Source of the DNA: Ignavibacteria bacterium
GTDB lineage: Bacteria > Bacteroidota > Ignavibacteria > Ignavibacteriales > SURF-24
Reading direction: 5' to 3'
Length of the DNA stretch: 64,000 nt
Assembly (NCBI GenBank): GCA_025612245.1
Contig: JAAXKQ010000004.1
Location: 248,001-312,000, forward strand
The position numbers and the translations under genes are program-made. The first letter of the stretch is position 1. Each line of letters begins with the position of its first letter. The notes beneath the pieces are model-generated. The model searched no databases and was not told where the DNA came from. It saw only the letters and a program-made list of their open reading frames with translations. Below are positions 27,886-35,645 of this stretch, piece by piece.

Positions 27886-28710
27886 ATGAAATTAAAAAAG
27901 AAATATTCGTTTACAAACAACAGGCAGCTCTGGAGGCTTCTTCTTTCTGAATCGAATAAGCTGATTATAGAAGACCGCGACGTACAGCAGAAGCAGGCTT
28001 TCTTCAGCTGCCTTCAGGCGGAAACAGGGAAGGAAATCTTCAGGAATTTTCAGCCCGGGGAAAAGTTCTGGGTTGGAATTGAAGCCATCTACAAGGATAT
28101 AATTTATTTCCACAAGTTTGCCAAGCCCGACATGCCGGGCCATAAGGAGATCATTGCTTTTGATATCCTGCAAAAGAAAGTCCTCTGGCAGGTGGATTAC
28201 CTTTCGTTCCTCTTTGTTCATGACGGTTTGGTTTATGCCTTCAGGCAGAAGTTTGAAGGCTGGGAGTTCTTCGGCCTTGATTATAAAACCGGTGAGATAA
28301 TTGAAGAGATTGGAAATGATGCCCCGAGAGTTAATTCCATAAGAGACTCAATTGACGAGATGGAGAAATTCCGCGGCTACCTTTTCCCGGAAACCTTTCA
28401 TGAAGATAAAATTGAAGACATTGAAATAAAGCAGATAATTAAACAAATTACTGAAGGCCGGGACGTTGCAGGAAACATAGAATTCATAGAGTATGAAGGG
28501 CTTCTGCTGTTTAATTTCCATGCACGGGTCTTTGAAAAAAGCCTTGTCAACAGGTTTCTTTGCGTGGACACCGGGACGGGCAAGATACTCTTTGAGGATG
28601 TATTGAATGCAAGTGCAAATGCATTTGTACCCGATTCATTTTTTATGAAGGATAACCTGGTTTTCCTGCTTAAGGAAAAAACGGAACTAATAGTCTGTTC
28701 AGTTGAATAA
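27886..28710 (+). CDS. DUF4905-like protein
   Basis: 274 residues, no signal peptide. It looks like a short beta-propeller: repeating segments of the form ETGKEIFRNF, KTGEIIEEIG and TGTGKILFEDV alternate with hydrophobic strands, as in PQQ/WD-like blades. It resembles the Bacteroidota/Ignavibacteria family DUF4905, recalled from general knowledge and not confirmed by search. It begins 5 bases after the tryptophanase stop. Its end is 17 bases before the AMMECR1 ATG, so it is part of a close-packed run. No enzymatic motif is seen; the function is unknown. Confidence 0.6.
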   Translation: MKLKKKYSFTNNRQLWRLLLSESNKLIIEDRDVQQKQAFFSCLQAETGKEIFRNFQPGEKFWVGIEAIYKDIIYFHKFAKPDMPGHKEIIAFDILQKKVLWQVDYLSFLFVHDGLVYAFRQKFEGWEFFGLDYKTGEIIEEIGNDAPRVNSIRDSIDEMEKFRGYLFPETFHEDKIEDIEIKQIIKQITEGRDVAGNIEFIEYEGLLLFNFHARVFEKSLVNRFLCVDTGTGKILFEDVLNASANAFVPDSFFMKDNLVFLLKEKTELIVCSVE

Positions 28711-28726
28711 TCAGAGGGATTTCCAG

Positions 28727-29287
28727 ATGGACTTGTCGGAAGAAGATAAAAGAATTCTGCTAAATGCCGCGCGTGAATCCATTAAGGGTTACTTTACAGG
28801 CGGTAATTATCCCGAGGCCGATTACGAAAAGTATCCGGTGCTCAAGGAGCACGCCGGTGCATTTGTGACTCTGACAAAAGACAGTGCCCTTCGAGGCTGC
28901 ATTGGCTACATCATGGCCGATGAACCTCTTTTTCTGACGGTCTGTGATGCAGCCCGGAAGGCTGCCTTTACGGATCCGAGGTTTGATGCCTTAAGCCGGG
29001 ATGAACTGGATAAAGTGGATCTTGAAATATCTGTTCTTTCTCCTCCTTTTAAGATGAAAAGTTACGATGAAATTGTGCTTGGAAAACATGGCGTAATACT
29101 GGAAGACTTAGGTCGCAGAGCGCTTCTTCTGCCGCAGGTTCCTGTTGAACACCGAATGAACAAGGATGAATACCTCTCGGCCCTTTGCGAAAAGGCAGGG
29201 CTTCCATCAAACCTCTGGCAGAAGAGAAACTTAAATATGCTGCTCTTTACGGCAAGTGTATTTTCTGAAGAGGAAATTGGAGGTTAA
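28727..29287 (+). CDS. AMMECR1-domain protein (AmmeMemoRadiSam protein A)
   Basis: 186 residues from the ATG at 28727 (GAGGG nine bases upstream); a TTG eight codons earlier is less likely. AMMECR1 fold: KEHAGAFVTLTKDSALRGC and GYIMADEPLFLTV carry the near-invariant RGCIG region. DPRFDALSRDEL and LEISVLSPPFKMK follow. The biochemical role is unknown. Bacterial homologues are called AmmeMemoRadiSam system protein A because they pair with a MEMO protein and a radical SAM enzyme. Here MEMO follows directly (5-base gap), but no radical SAM gene is adjacent. Confidence 0.92.
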   Translation: MDLSEEDKRILLNAARESIKGYFTGGNYPEADYEKYPVLKEHAGAFVTLTKDSALRGCIGYIMADEPLFLTVCDAARKAAFTDPRFDALSRDELDKVDLEISVLSPPFKMKSYDEIVLGKHGVILEDLGRRALLLPQVPVEHRMNKDEYLSALCEKAGLPSNLWQKRNLNMLLFTASVFSEEEIGG

Positions 29288-29292
29288 AAGTT

Positions 29293-30114
29293 ATGGAGAT
29301 TGTAAGACCGCCTGCTGTTGCGGGAATGTTCTATCCTGCCGATGAAAGAAAGTTAAAAGAAGAGGTGAAATTTCTGCTGGATTTTTCAAAAGACGAGGAA
29401 ATTCCCCCGGGCAGGATCTCGGCACTTGTGGTTCCGCACGCGGGATACATTTATTCCGGCAGGACAGCAGCCTACGCCTACAATATGATCCGCAATAAAG
29501 ACTACCGGACGGTAGTTGTAATTTCCCCAAGTCACAGGGAGTATTTTCCCGGAATTTCTGTCTATAGCGGGGATGCATATAAGACTCCGCTTGGTGTAAT
29601 TCCGGTTAATAAAGAGATGCGCGAGGAAATTACAAAAGATGCGAAATTTATCTTTAAGGGGCTCGAGGGCCACAGGCAGGAGCACGCCCTTGAGGTTCAG
29701 CTGCCTTTTCTGCAGATGTTATTAAAGGATTTCGAGATACTGCCAATTGTAATTGGCGACCAGAAAGAGCCGTTTTTGAATGAACTCTCGGACAGGCTTT
29801 CAAAAGTCCTAGACGACAGGACGCTCATAGTTGCCAGCTCGGATCTTTCACACTTCCACACAAAACAGGAAGCGGACCGCCTGGATTCAGTTGTGGAAAG
29901 AAGGATCAGTGAATTTGACTACAGGACGCTCCTGAGGGATCTTGACAAAAATACCTGTGAAGCCTGCGGCGGTGGGCCCATTGTAGCAGCAATGAGGACG
30001 GCAGAGCTCTTAAACGCAAGGAAGGCAAAGGTTCTTAACCGCAGCGATTCTGGCGACGTGACAGGGGATAATTCGGAAGTGGTTGGTTATCTTTCGGCTG
30101 TAATCTATGAGTGA
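29293..30114 (+). CDS. MEMO1-family protein (AmmeMemoRadiSam protein B)
   Basis: 273 residues, homologous to human MEMO1 and to extradiol-dioxygenase-like folds. Probable metal and active-site residues are all present: H49 in VVPHAGY, H81 in SPSHREY, D184 and H187 in SSDLSHFH, and C225 in CEACGGGP. H49 and H81 even keep the human numbering. The N-terminus VRPPAVAGMFYPAD is typical of the family. Function in bacteria is unsettled. The preceding AMMECR1 gene and the 8-base overlap with the next gene show a tight operon. Confidence 0.93.
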   Translation: MEIVRPPAVAGMFYPADERKLKEEVKFLLDFSKDEEIPPGRISALVVPHAGYIYSGRTAAYAYNMIRNKDYRTVVVISPSHREYFPGISVYSGDAYKTPLGVIPVNKEMREEITKDAKFIFKGLEGHRQEHALEVQLPFLQMLLKDFEILPIVIGDQKEPFLNELSDRLSKVLDDRTLIVASSDLSHFHTKQEADRLDSVVERRISEFDYRTLLRDLDKNTCEACGGGPIVAAMRTAELLNARKAKVLNRSDSGDVTGDNSEVVGYLSAVIYE

Positions 30115-31057
30115 CATTGCAATTATTGGGGCCGGGAAGGCGGCAGCTTCACTTGCAAACGGCCTTATGGGAAAAAACGAGAATGTTGCGTCAATTGTAA
30201 GCCGGAGCCTTAAGTCGGCAAGGGACCTGGCGCAAAGGATCGGCATAAGGAATTATTCGGATTCGCTTTCAGATATTCCAAGGTGGGTTCACCTCATTTT
30301 TATTACCGTGCCCGACAGGGAAATTGCCCGTGTTGCCGAAGACCTTTCCAGGTGCGATCTGGATTTTGAAAATTCCTTGTTCTGCCACATCTCGGGCGCG
30401 CAGAATATTTCACTTCTTAAACCGTTGAAGGAAAAAGGGGCGCGCACGGCATCGCTGCACATTATGCAGTCCTTCCCGTCGAAAAACTTCGTTGAGCTCA
30501 GGGGAGCATTTGCCGCGGTTGAGTCCTCCTCGCCTGAGGCGGAAAAGCAGCTTTTCAGGATAGCAGAAAAACTGGAGATGCGCCCTTTTATAATCGGTTC
30601 TGAAGATAAAATTTTTTATCACATAGCGGGCGTATTCGCATCAAATTTCCTCATTGCAAACCTTTTTCACGCCCAGCAGGCATTTAATAAAAGCAGGATT
30701 GAGGGTGTTGATTTCTTTTCAATCATCAAGCCGATCGTAAAAGCCACGCTCGAGAATGCCGACAGGGAAGGTGTAGTAAGGGCACTTTCGGGGCCGGTGG
30801 AAAGAGGCGACCTGGAAGTAGTAAAAAACCATCTTTCTGTGCTTAAGAAAGCTTCCTCGCCAAACAACGGTGAAACGGGCGGTATGGATAACATTTACCT
30901 GAACTATATCTGCCAGTCGATAAGTCTGCTTGAAATTGTAAAGCTTAAGGGACAGGCGGAAAGCCCGAGCTATAAAAAAATGAGGGAATTTTTAATTTGT
31001 GAGCTGAAAGAAGCGGTTGCAAGGGAAGAAGGAGAGGGAGTAAGGGGGAGGAAGTAG
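30107..31057 (+). CDS. DUF2520 Rossmann-fold dehydrogenase-like protein
   Basis: 316 residues. An N-terminal NAD(P)-binding Rossmann fold (IAIIGAGKAAASLANGL, then LIFITVPDREI) is followed by the helical DUF2520 domain, with ASLHIMQSFPS and YHIAGVFASNFLIANLF. The architecture is like ketopantoate reductase or F420-dependent NADP reductase relatives, so an oxidoreductase is likely; the substrate is unknown. It overlaps the MEMO gene by 8 bases. The last residues (EGEGVRGRK) run into a purine-rich heptamer repeat, so the exact C-terminus may vary between strains. Confidence 0.85.
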   Translation: MSDIAIIGAGKAAASLANGLMGKNENVASIVSRSLKSARDLAQRIGIRNYSDSLSDIPRWVHLIFITVPDREIARVAEDLSRCDLDFENSLFCHISGAQNISLLKPLKEKGARTASLHIMQSFPSKNFVELRGAFAAVESSSPEAEKQLFRIAEKLEMRPFIIGSEDKIFYHIAGVFASNFLIANLFHAQQAFNKSRIEGVDFFSIIKPIVKATLENADREGVVRALSGPVERGDLEVVKNHLSVLKKASSPNNGETGGMDNIYLNYICQSISLLEIVKLKGQAESPSYKKMREFLICELKEAVAREEGEGVRGRK

Positions 31058-31124
31058 GAAGTAAAAAGTAAAAAGTAAAAAGTAAAAAGTAAGAAGTAAA
31101 AAGTAAAAAGTAAGAAGTAGGAAG
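31050..31124. repeat. Heptamer tandem repeat, (A/G)-rich AAGTAAA type
   Basis: About ten near-perfect copies of a 7-base unit (GTAAAAA with variants GTAAGAA and GTAGGAA), purine-only on this strand apart from the T. The array begins over the stop codon of the DUF2520 gene and ends 71 bases before the HTH gene. Such arrays change length by slippage. Confidence 0.85.
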
Positions 31125-31144
31125 CAGATGACTCGTCCGGAAAT

Positions 31145-31183
31145 ATATTTACATAGTGGATTAGAAAAATAGTATGTAAATAT
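31145..31183. promoter_or_regulatory. 11-bp inverted repeat before HTH gene
   Basis: ATATTTACATA (31145-31155) and TATGTAAATAT (31173-31183) are perfect reverse complements with a 17-base spacer. The right arm ends 11 bases before the ATG of the helix-turn-helix protein. It could be an autoregulatory operator or a remnant of a mobile-element end. Confidence 0.5.
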
Positions 31184-31194
31184 GGAGAACGGGG

Positions 31195-31557
31195 ATGGGA
31201 GATTACCGACGAGTAATAATCCGCTACAGCCGGGCATTTATGGTTAAGCTAATAAGCGAGATCGAACAGGGACAGCTGACGGTTCCTGAGGCCATGAGGC
31301 TCTACGGAATAAAAGGAAGCGATACGATTCAACGCTGGATGAAGAAGTTAGGAAAGAATCATTTATTGAACAGGATTGTAAGGGTAGAAGTTATGGGTGA
31401 GGCAAACAGGATAAAGGAATTGGAGAAAGAAAAGCATGAGCTAAGGAAGCTCATAAACCGGAGGCTTAAGGGTATACTTCCCGGTCCTGGAATTAAAGTA
31501 GGGCGTGACAAGAATAAAGGTGAGGAGGATAATATTTCACTGACCGGAAAATATTAA
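31195..31557 (+). CDS. Orphan IS3 OrfA-like helix-turn-helix protein
   Basis: 120 residues. Residues 1-80 match the first ORF of IS3-family transposases as found in Bacteroidota: a basic start, SRAFMVKLISEIEQGQLTV, a helix-turn-helix (PEAMRLYGIKGSDTIQRWMKKLGK), then a coiled-coil segment EANRIKELEKEKHELRKLI. The usual continuation and the OrfB integrase (DDE) are missing. The last 35 residues (GILPGPGIKVGRDKNKGEEDN) are unlike OrfA. So this is either an insertion-sequence remnant or a domesticated DNA-binding protein. It has its own terminator and an inverted repeat upstream. Confidence 0.65.
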   Translation: MGDYRRVIIRYSRAFMVKLISEIEQGQLTVPEAMRLYGIKGSDTIQRWMKKLGKNHLLNRIVRVEVMGEANRIKELEKEKHELRKLINRRLKGILPGPGIKVGRDKNKGEEDNISLTGKY

Positions 31558-31583
31558 AAGCCGTAAATTGTTCTACGGCTTTT
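31556..31583. terminator. Bidirectional terminator
   Basis: AAAAGCCGT (31556-31564) and ACGGCTTTT (31575-31583) form a 9-bp stem with U-runs in both directions. It lies between the HTH gene and the convergent PEGA lipoprotein gene. Confidence 0.85.
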
Positions 31584-31595
31584 CTGTCTTAAAAA

Positions 31596-32354
31596 TTAAA
31601 ACCTTCTGTCGTTTACATTTTTATTATAGATCCACTTCATGTCAAGCCATGCCGGACTGCCGGGCACTCCGCCGCCGCTGCCAACGATCAGAAGTTTTGA
31701 GAAATGGTTATCGTTGTCATGGACGAAAACTACGGTTCTCGTGTCGTCAGGGAAACTTTGAACCCACCCGTTTCCAACGGTGCCGCTAAATGCCGGAGCC
31801 GAAGTAGTGTCTTCCAGATTAGTTGATTGTGTGACATAGAAGTAGGTTTTTCTGGATAGGCCTGATGCCAGGTTGGCGGAATTTACTTCGTATGGAGCCG
31901 TATTAAGGCTGTGGTAATAAAGGTCAACCAGGTTTTTGTCCGCGGAAGTGACTCCAACTGGTTTTCCCAGTGAAAGCGATAATCCGCTGGGCTGAGTGGA
32001 ATCGGTGCCTGTGGTTTCCCATATCCTGACGGGAATGAAGGTAACAGTTGACAGGGGCAGCCTGACGTTAAGCCGTGCCGTTTGACCTGAAGTAACGGTC
32101 ACGGAAATTGTTGTGTCGTTCAGGTTCTGGTATTTTAGAGTAATTGAGTATGTGCCGGCAGCGAGGCCCGTAAGGCTGTCTGGTGTAACCTTGCCGGTAT
32201 TGGTATTATTGTTCCATATTTGTGCACCGCTTGGGCTTGAAGTAATGGAGATGCTTCCGTTTCCTGACTGTTCAGGGCCGGTTGAATCTTCGCCGCATGA
32301 GTAAAAAAGCAGGGCTGCGAGCAGTATAGCCGCAAAAAGAAGATATTTTTTCAT
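31596..32354 (-). CDS. PEGA-domain lipoprotein
   Basis: 252 residues. Lipoprotein signal ending FYSC (Cys near 20), then a Ser/Gly linker, then a PEGA-type domain at about 33-97 (GSISITSSPSGAQIWNNNTN, ending in RLNVRLP). PEGA domains are small beta modules of surface proteins. The remaining 150 residues are beta-rich and unrecognised. The ATG has AGGAGA upstream. It lies 14 bases after the next gene on the minus strand and is probably cotranscribed with it. Confidence 0.8.
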   Translation of the reverse strand: MKKYLLFAAILLAALLFYSCGEDSTGPEQSGNGSISITSSPSGAQIWNNNTNTGKVTPDSLTGLAAGTYSITLKYQNLNDTTISVTVTSGQTARLNVRLPLSTVTFIPVRIWETTGTDSTQPSGLSLSLGKPVGVTSADKNLVDLYYHSLNTAPYEVNSANLASGLSRKTYFYVTQSTNLEDTTSAPAFSGTVGNGWVQSFPDDTRTVVFVHDNDNHFSKLLIVGSGGGVPGSPAWLDMKWIYNKNVNDRRF

Positions 32355-32368
32355 TTAACTTTCTCCTG

Positions 32369-32851
32369 TTACTTTTTTGCTAAATTAAAGTTATACCTGG
32401 AGCCGTCCAGCGTCATTGTAAATGTCCCCGCCATGCTCTTCATATCATCTGAAACCTTTCCGGAATACTTTCCCTTGAACCTGCTGTGAAGGAGGTCCTG
32501 CATTGTGAACTTCTTTGTCGCGGGGTCGAAGTTTCCGCTGACCTGCTGATTGATTACCTGCCTGTAGTTGATAGTAATATCGCCCTTAAAACTGTTCCCT
32601 TTTTGTTCCGTAATCTTAAGGGTTGTCTGGCGTTTGTCGAACTTTCCATTCCAGGTGCCGATGAGTTGAGGGACTTCGGTTTTCCGTGCGGTTGTATCCT
32701 GAATTTTTGCCGTGTCCTTCATGGCAGAGCTATCTGCCTGTTTGGTCTGCTCCTGTTTTTTTTCGCAGCCTGAGGAAACAATCAGTAGAAAGAGAAGTAA
32801 CAGGTGAGTAATGAGTTTTGTAAGTCTCCCGAGTAAACAGATTATTTTCAC
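32369..32851 (-). CDS. Small lipoprotein, lipocalin-like
   Basis: 160 residues with a GTG start at 32849-32851, supported by AGGAGGGG just upstream. The lipobox SSGC comes after an unusually long signal (Cys near 29). A Lys/Thr-rich linker of about 30 residues is followed by a 90-residue beta domain starting LIGTWNGKFDKRQTTLKI. Alternating strands and short turns suggest a small barrel, but no family is certain. First gene of a two-gene lipoprotein unit. Confidence 0.7.
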   Translation of the reverse strand: MKIICLLGRLTKLITHLLLLFLLIVSSGCEKKQEQTKQADSSAMKDTAKIQDTTARKTEVPQLIGTWNGKFDKRQTTLKITEQKGNSFKGDITINYRQVINQQVSGNFDPATKKFTMQDLLHSRFKGKYSGKVSDDMKSMAGTFTMTLDGSRYNFNLAKK

Positions 32852-33074
32852 GACCCCTCCTTTTATTATTTATGGAAATCCCTGCTGAATTGAAAAAACG
32901 GCTTCAGAGAAGGTGCATAAAACTGTTCGTCATGGCATAAACAGATATAATATATAATCTAGTAGCAGAAAAATTGGATGCAACAAAAATCGCAATTGCG
33001 GTTTATAATGCTGTGATCTATGAAAATAAATCCTAAAAATCTTTATTTTTTGCTATATTTATGTAATGTAAAAT

Positions 33075-34613
33075 TTGGAGGACTTAGCTATCGAAAAGCA
33101 AAATAAAACACAGAATGATTTAATTGAGAAAATCGTTTCTCTGGCTAAAAGAAGAGGGTTCGTATTCCAGTCAAGTGAAATTTACGGCGGGCTTAACGGA
33201 TGCTGGGATTATGGTCCTTTAGGCGTGGAGCTGCTTAAAAATATAAAAGAAGAATGGTGGAAATTCATGACCTACAGGAAAAATGTTGAAGGCCTAGATG
33301 CCGCCATACTCATGCACCCGAGAGTCTGGGAGGCTTCGGGACACGTGGAGAATTTTACTGATCCCATGGTCGATTGCAAGGTTTGCAAGGCCCGTTTCCG
33401 CCTGGATACATTAGGAGAGGCGATATCAGGAAAGAAGAAAGAAAAAGCCATTAAGGGGCTGCATGAAATTGTTGAACAGCTTCCCGAGGAACTTGAAAGG
33501 CTTAAGGCGCTGACCGAAGGAAAGCTTAATGACGAGGCTTCGCTTACCGAAGCATTCGACTCAATTTTGGAAGACAAGGATCTGGGCAAAAAGCTTTTAT
33601 CCTTACTGAACTGTCCGCAGTGCGGGAATGCTGGTACATTTACCTCTGCCAGGCAGTTTAACCTGATGTTTAAGACCTTTATCGGCCCAATTGAAGATTC
33701 AAGCGCGGTGGTATACCTGAGGCCTGAAACAGCGCAGGGCATTTTTGTGAATTTTCTGAACGTTCAGAATTCCAGCCGTCAGAAGCTTCCCTTCGGAATA
33801 GCACAGATAGGCAAGGCGTTCAGAAATGAAATCAATACGAAGAATTTCCTATTCCGCACGAGGGAATTCGAGCAGATGGAGATGCAGTTCTTTGTAAAGC
33901 CTTCGGAAGACAAGAAGTGGTATGACTACTGGAAGGAGCAGAGAATCGAATGGTACAAGGCTCTGGGCATGAGTCCCGACAAGCTGAGGTTCCACGACCA
34001 CCCGAAGGAAAAACTTGCTCACTATGCCAAGGAAGCTACGGATATTGAATACCTCTTTCCGTTCGGATGGGGTGAGATTGAAGGCATACATAACAGGACC
34101 AATTTTGATTTAAGCCGTCACCAGGAATACTCGAAAAAGTCATTGCAGTATTTTGACGAGGAATCCAAGGAGAAATTTGTTCCATTTATCATTGAAACCT
34201 CGGCCGGTGCAAGCCGTTCATTCATGGCTTTCTTAATAAACTCTTATTATGAAGAGGAAGTCAATGGCGAGCAGAGGTCGGTGCTGAAATTCCATCCGCG
34301 CCTGGCACCCGTGAAGGCAGCCGTCTTCCCGCTTGTCAATAAGGACGGAATGCCCGAGATAGCACAGAAGATCGACCGCGATCTGAGGCCATTTCTGAGG
34401 GTTTTCTACGATGACAAGGGTGCAATCGGCCGCAGGTACAGGAGAATGGATGAGGTTGGAACTCCTTATTGCATTACCGTTGACACACAGACACTTGAAG
34501 ATCAGACGGTGACAATCAGGGAAAGAGACACCATGCAGCAGGAAAGGGTTTCCATTGACCAGCTGCTGTCTTACTTCCAGAAAAAGCTCATCAACAGCAG
34601 CCTGGATTTCTGA
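33075..34613 (+). CDS. glyS: Glycyl-tRNA synthetase, single-chain alpha2 type
   Basis: About 512 residues. Class II synthetase of the eukaryotic/archaeal dimeric type, found in Bacteroidota and Thermus, not the alpha2-beta2 type of E. coli. Landmarks: SLAKRRGFVFQSSEIYGGL, zinc-type pairs CKVC and CPQC, motif 2 around FRNEINTKNFLFRTREFEQ, SAGASRSFMAFL and motif 3 PRLAPVKAA. The start is odd: an in-frame TAA lies at 33069, the first possible start is TTG at 33075 with no ribosome site, and GGAGG at 33077-33081 sits 8 bases before an in-frame ATC at 33090. Either TTG or the rare ATC is used; no ATG is available. Single gene. Confidence 0.93.
   Translation: MEDLAIEKQNKTQNDLIEKIVSLAKRRGFVFQSSEIYGGLNGCWDYGPLGVELLKNIKEEWWKFMTYRKNVEGLDAAILMHPRVWEASGHVENFTDPMVDCKVCKARFRLDTLGEAISGKKKEKAIKGLHEIVEQLPEELERLKALTEGKLNDEASLTEAFDSILEDKDLGKKLLSLLNCPQCGNAGTFTSARQFNLMFKTFIGPIEDSSAVVYLRPETAQGIFVNFLNVQNSSRQKLPFGIAQIGKAFRNEINTKNFLFRTREFEQMEMQFFVKPSEDKKWYDYWKEQRIEWYKALGMSPDKLRFHDHPKEKLAHYAKEATDIEYLFPFGWGEIEGIHNRTNFDLSRHQEYSKKSLQYFDEESKEKFVPFIIETSAGASRSFMAFLINSYYEEEVNGEQRSVLKFHPRLAPVKAAVFPLVNKDGMPEIAQKIDRDLRPFLRVFYDDKGAIGRRYRRMDEVGTPYCITVDTQTLEDQTVTIRERDTMQQERVSIDQLLSYFQKKLINSSLDF
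33077..33092 (+). promoter_or_regulatory. glyS ribosome site pointing to a non-ATG start
   Basis: GGAGG at 33077-33081 lies inside the longest glyS frame and 8 bases before an in-frame ATC (33090-33092). That is the ideal spacing for initiation at ATC. The alternative TTG at 33075 overlaps the purine run and has none upstream. Confidence 0.5.
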
Positions 34614-34637
34614 AAATAAGAAGTAATTTTGACTTTC

Positions 34638-34685
34638 ATATTAGTAAAGACGACAGTAATATAAATTGTATGTCTTTACTAATAT
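34638..34685. promoter_or_regulatory. 14-bp perfect inverted repeat abutting a ribosome site
   Basis: ATATTAGTAAAGAC (34638-34651) and GTCTTTACTAATAT (34672-34685) are perfect reverse complements with a 20-base spacer. The right arm directly touches the GGAGG ribosome site (34686-34690) of the next gene. It can be an operator or a leader-RNA hairpin that affects translation. Confidence 0.6.
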
Positions 34686-34695
34686 GGAGGAATGA

Positions 34696-35583
34696 ATGAA
34701 AATTTGGAACGTTCTTTTAGTTTTTGCGACGTTTGCGGTTTCGGGGCTGTTATTTCTGGATGGCTGTTCAAATAATGATTCGGGCACCAATCCTGTTACC
34801 CCGGGAGGTCCGGCAGCCGCTACGGATGTAAAGGTGGTACTATCGGCAGTTCCGGGCGGAGGAAGCAATGCAAAAGTATCCTGGACAAGATCTACGGATA
34901 ACTCTTCAGGCGACTTTGCCGGATACGACGTTATTACATACAAGGTTGATACTGCGGGGGCAATTTTAAGCCGTGCGGATTCAGCTCTGGTTGTTAAATC
35001 CGACAGCGCTTTTCACATAATAAACCTGGACGCGGGGCGCAATACGCGATATCAGACCAAGGTTTATTCCGTAAAAGGTGACGGCACAAGAGGTGCTGCA
35101 GCCACCTCGGTAGTATATGCCGCAATATATGAGTACACGAATCAGACAATCGACGAGTTTAACCCGTCTCCCAGTGCCAAAAGCGGCTATGGATGGGATC
35201 CATACCTGGGCGGGGGCACACAGATGGAATATAAATTGGACAATGCTAACAAGATCGATCTTAATCTGAGAATGGATGGCGCGGCACTGAAGTTCTTTTC
35301 CCCTTCTTCGCAGAAAGCTCCCCTTACCGGCGGGCACAATACGCTGCTTATCCTGGTTGGAACAGGCCAGGCTGCCTACGACAAGGCTGAAGGGCTTCCT
35401 GAACCGAACCTGAGTGAAATTGAAGTAACTCCCGACAATGTCTACCTGATAAAAACGCAGGCCGGCAACTATGTCAAGCTGTGGGTAAAAGACGTCAGTA
35501 AACTTTCTGGTAATTCATACAATACAGTAACATTTGACTACAAGCTGCAGCCTTTCCCGAGCTTAAGGGTCCTGAAAAGATAG
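34696..35583 (+). CDS. Lipoprotein with fibronectin type III-like domain
   Basis: 295 residues. Lipoprotein signal (Cys near 24, LDGCSNND), a Gly/Pro linker, then a fibronectin-III-like beta sandwich at about 40-140 (KVSWTRSTDNSSGDFAGYDV, then RNTRYQTKVYSVKGDG). A further beta-rich domain of 140 residues ends at LRVLKR. A surface location is inferred. The ATG at 34696 follows GGAGGA; an out-of-frame ATG four bases earlier is not used. The leader contains a striking inverted repeat. A terminator follows. Confidence 0.8.
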   Translation: MKIWNVLLVFATFAVSGLLFLDGCSNNDSGTNPVTPGGPAAATDVKVVLSAVPGGGSNAKVSWTRSTDNSSGDFAGYDVITYKVDTAGAILSRADSALVVKSDSAFHIINLDAGRNTRYQTKVYSVKGDGTRGAAATSVVYAAIYEYTNQTIDEFNPSPSAKSGYGWDPYLGGGTQMEYKLDNANKIDLNLRMDGAALKFFSPSSQKAPLTGGHNTLLILVGTGQAAYDKAEGLPEPNLSEIEVTPDNVYLIKTQAGNYVKLWVKDVSKLSGNSYNTVTFDYKLQPFPSLRVLKR

Positions 35584-35601
35584 TTCCTTTCTACTAAACT
35601 G

Positions 35602-35633
35602 AACCCGGTCAACAAAATTACCGGGTTTTTTTA
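35602..35633 (+). terminator. Rho-independent terminator
   Basis: AACCCGGT (35602-35609) and ACCGGGTT (35620-35627) form an 8-bp stem followed by a run of T. It ends the FN3 lipoprotein transcript just before the TPR gene. Confidence 0.85.
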
Positions 35634-35645
35634 TATGGAGTTGTT

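Noticed and set aside
31050-31124. CRISPR-like repeat
   Set aside because: Units of 7 bases without spacers; a simple tandem repeat.
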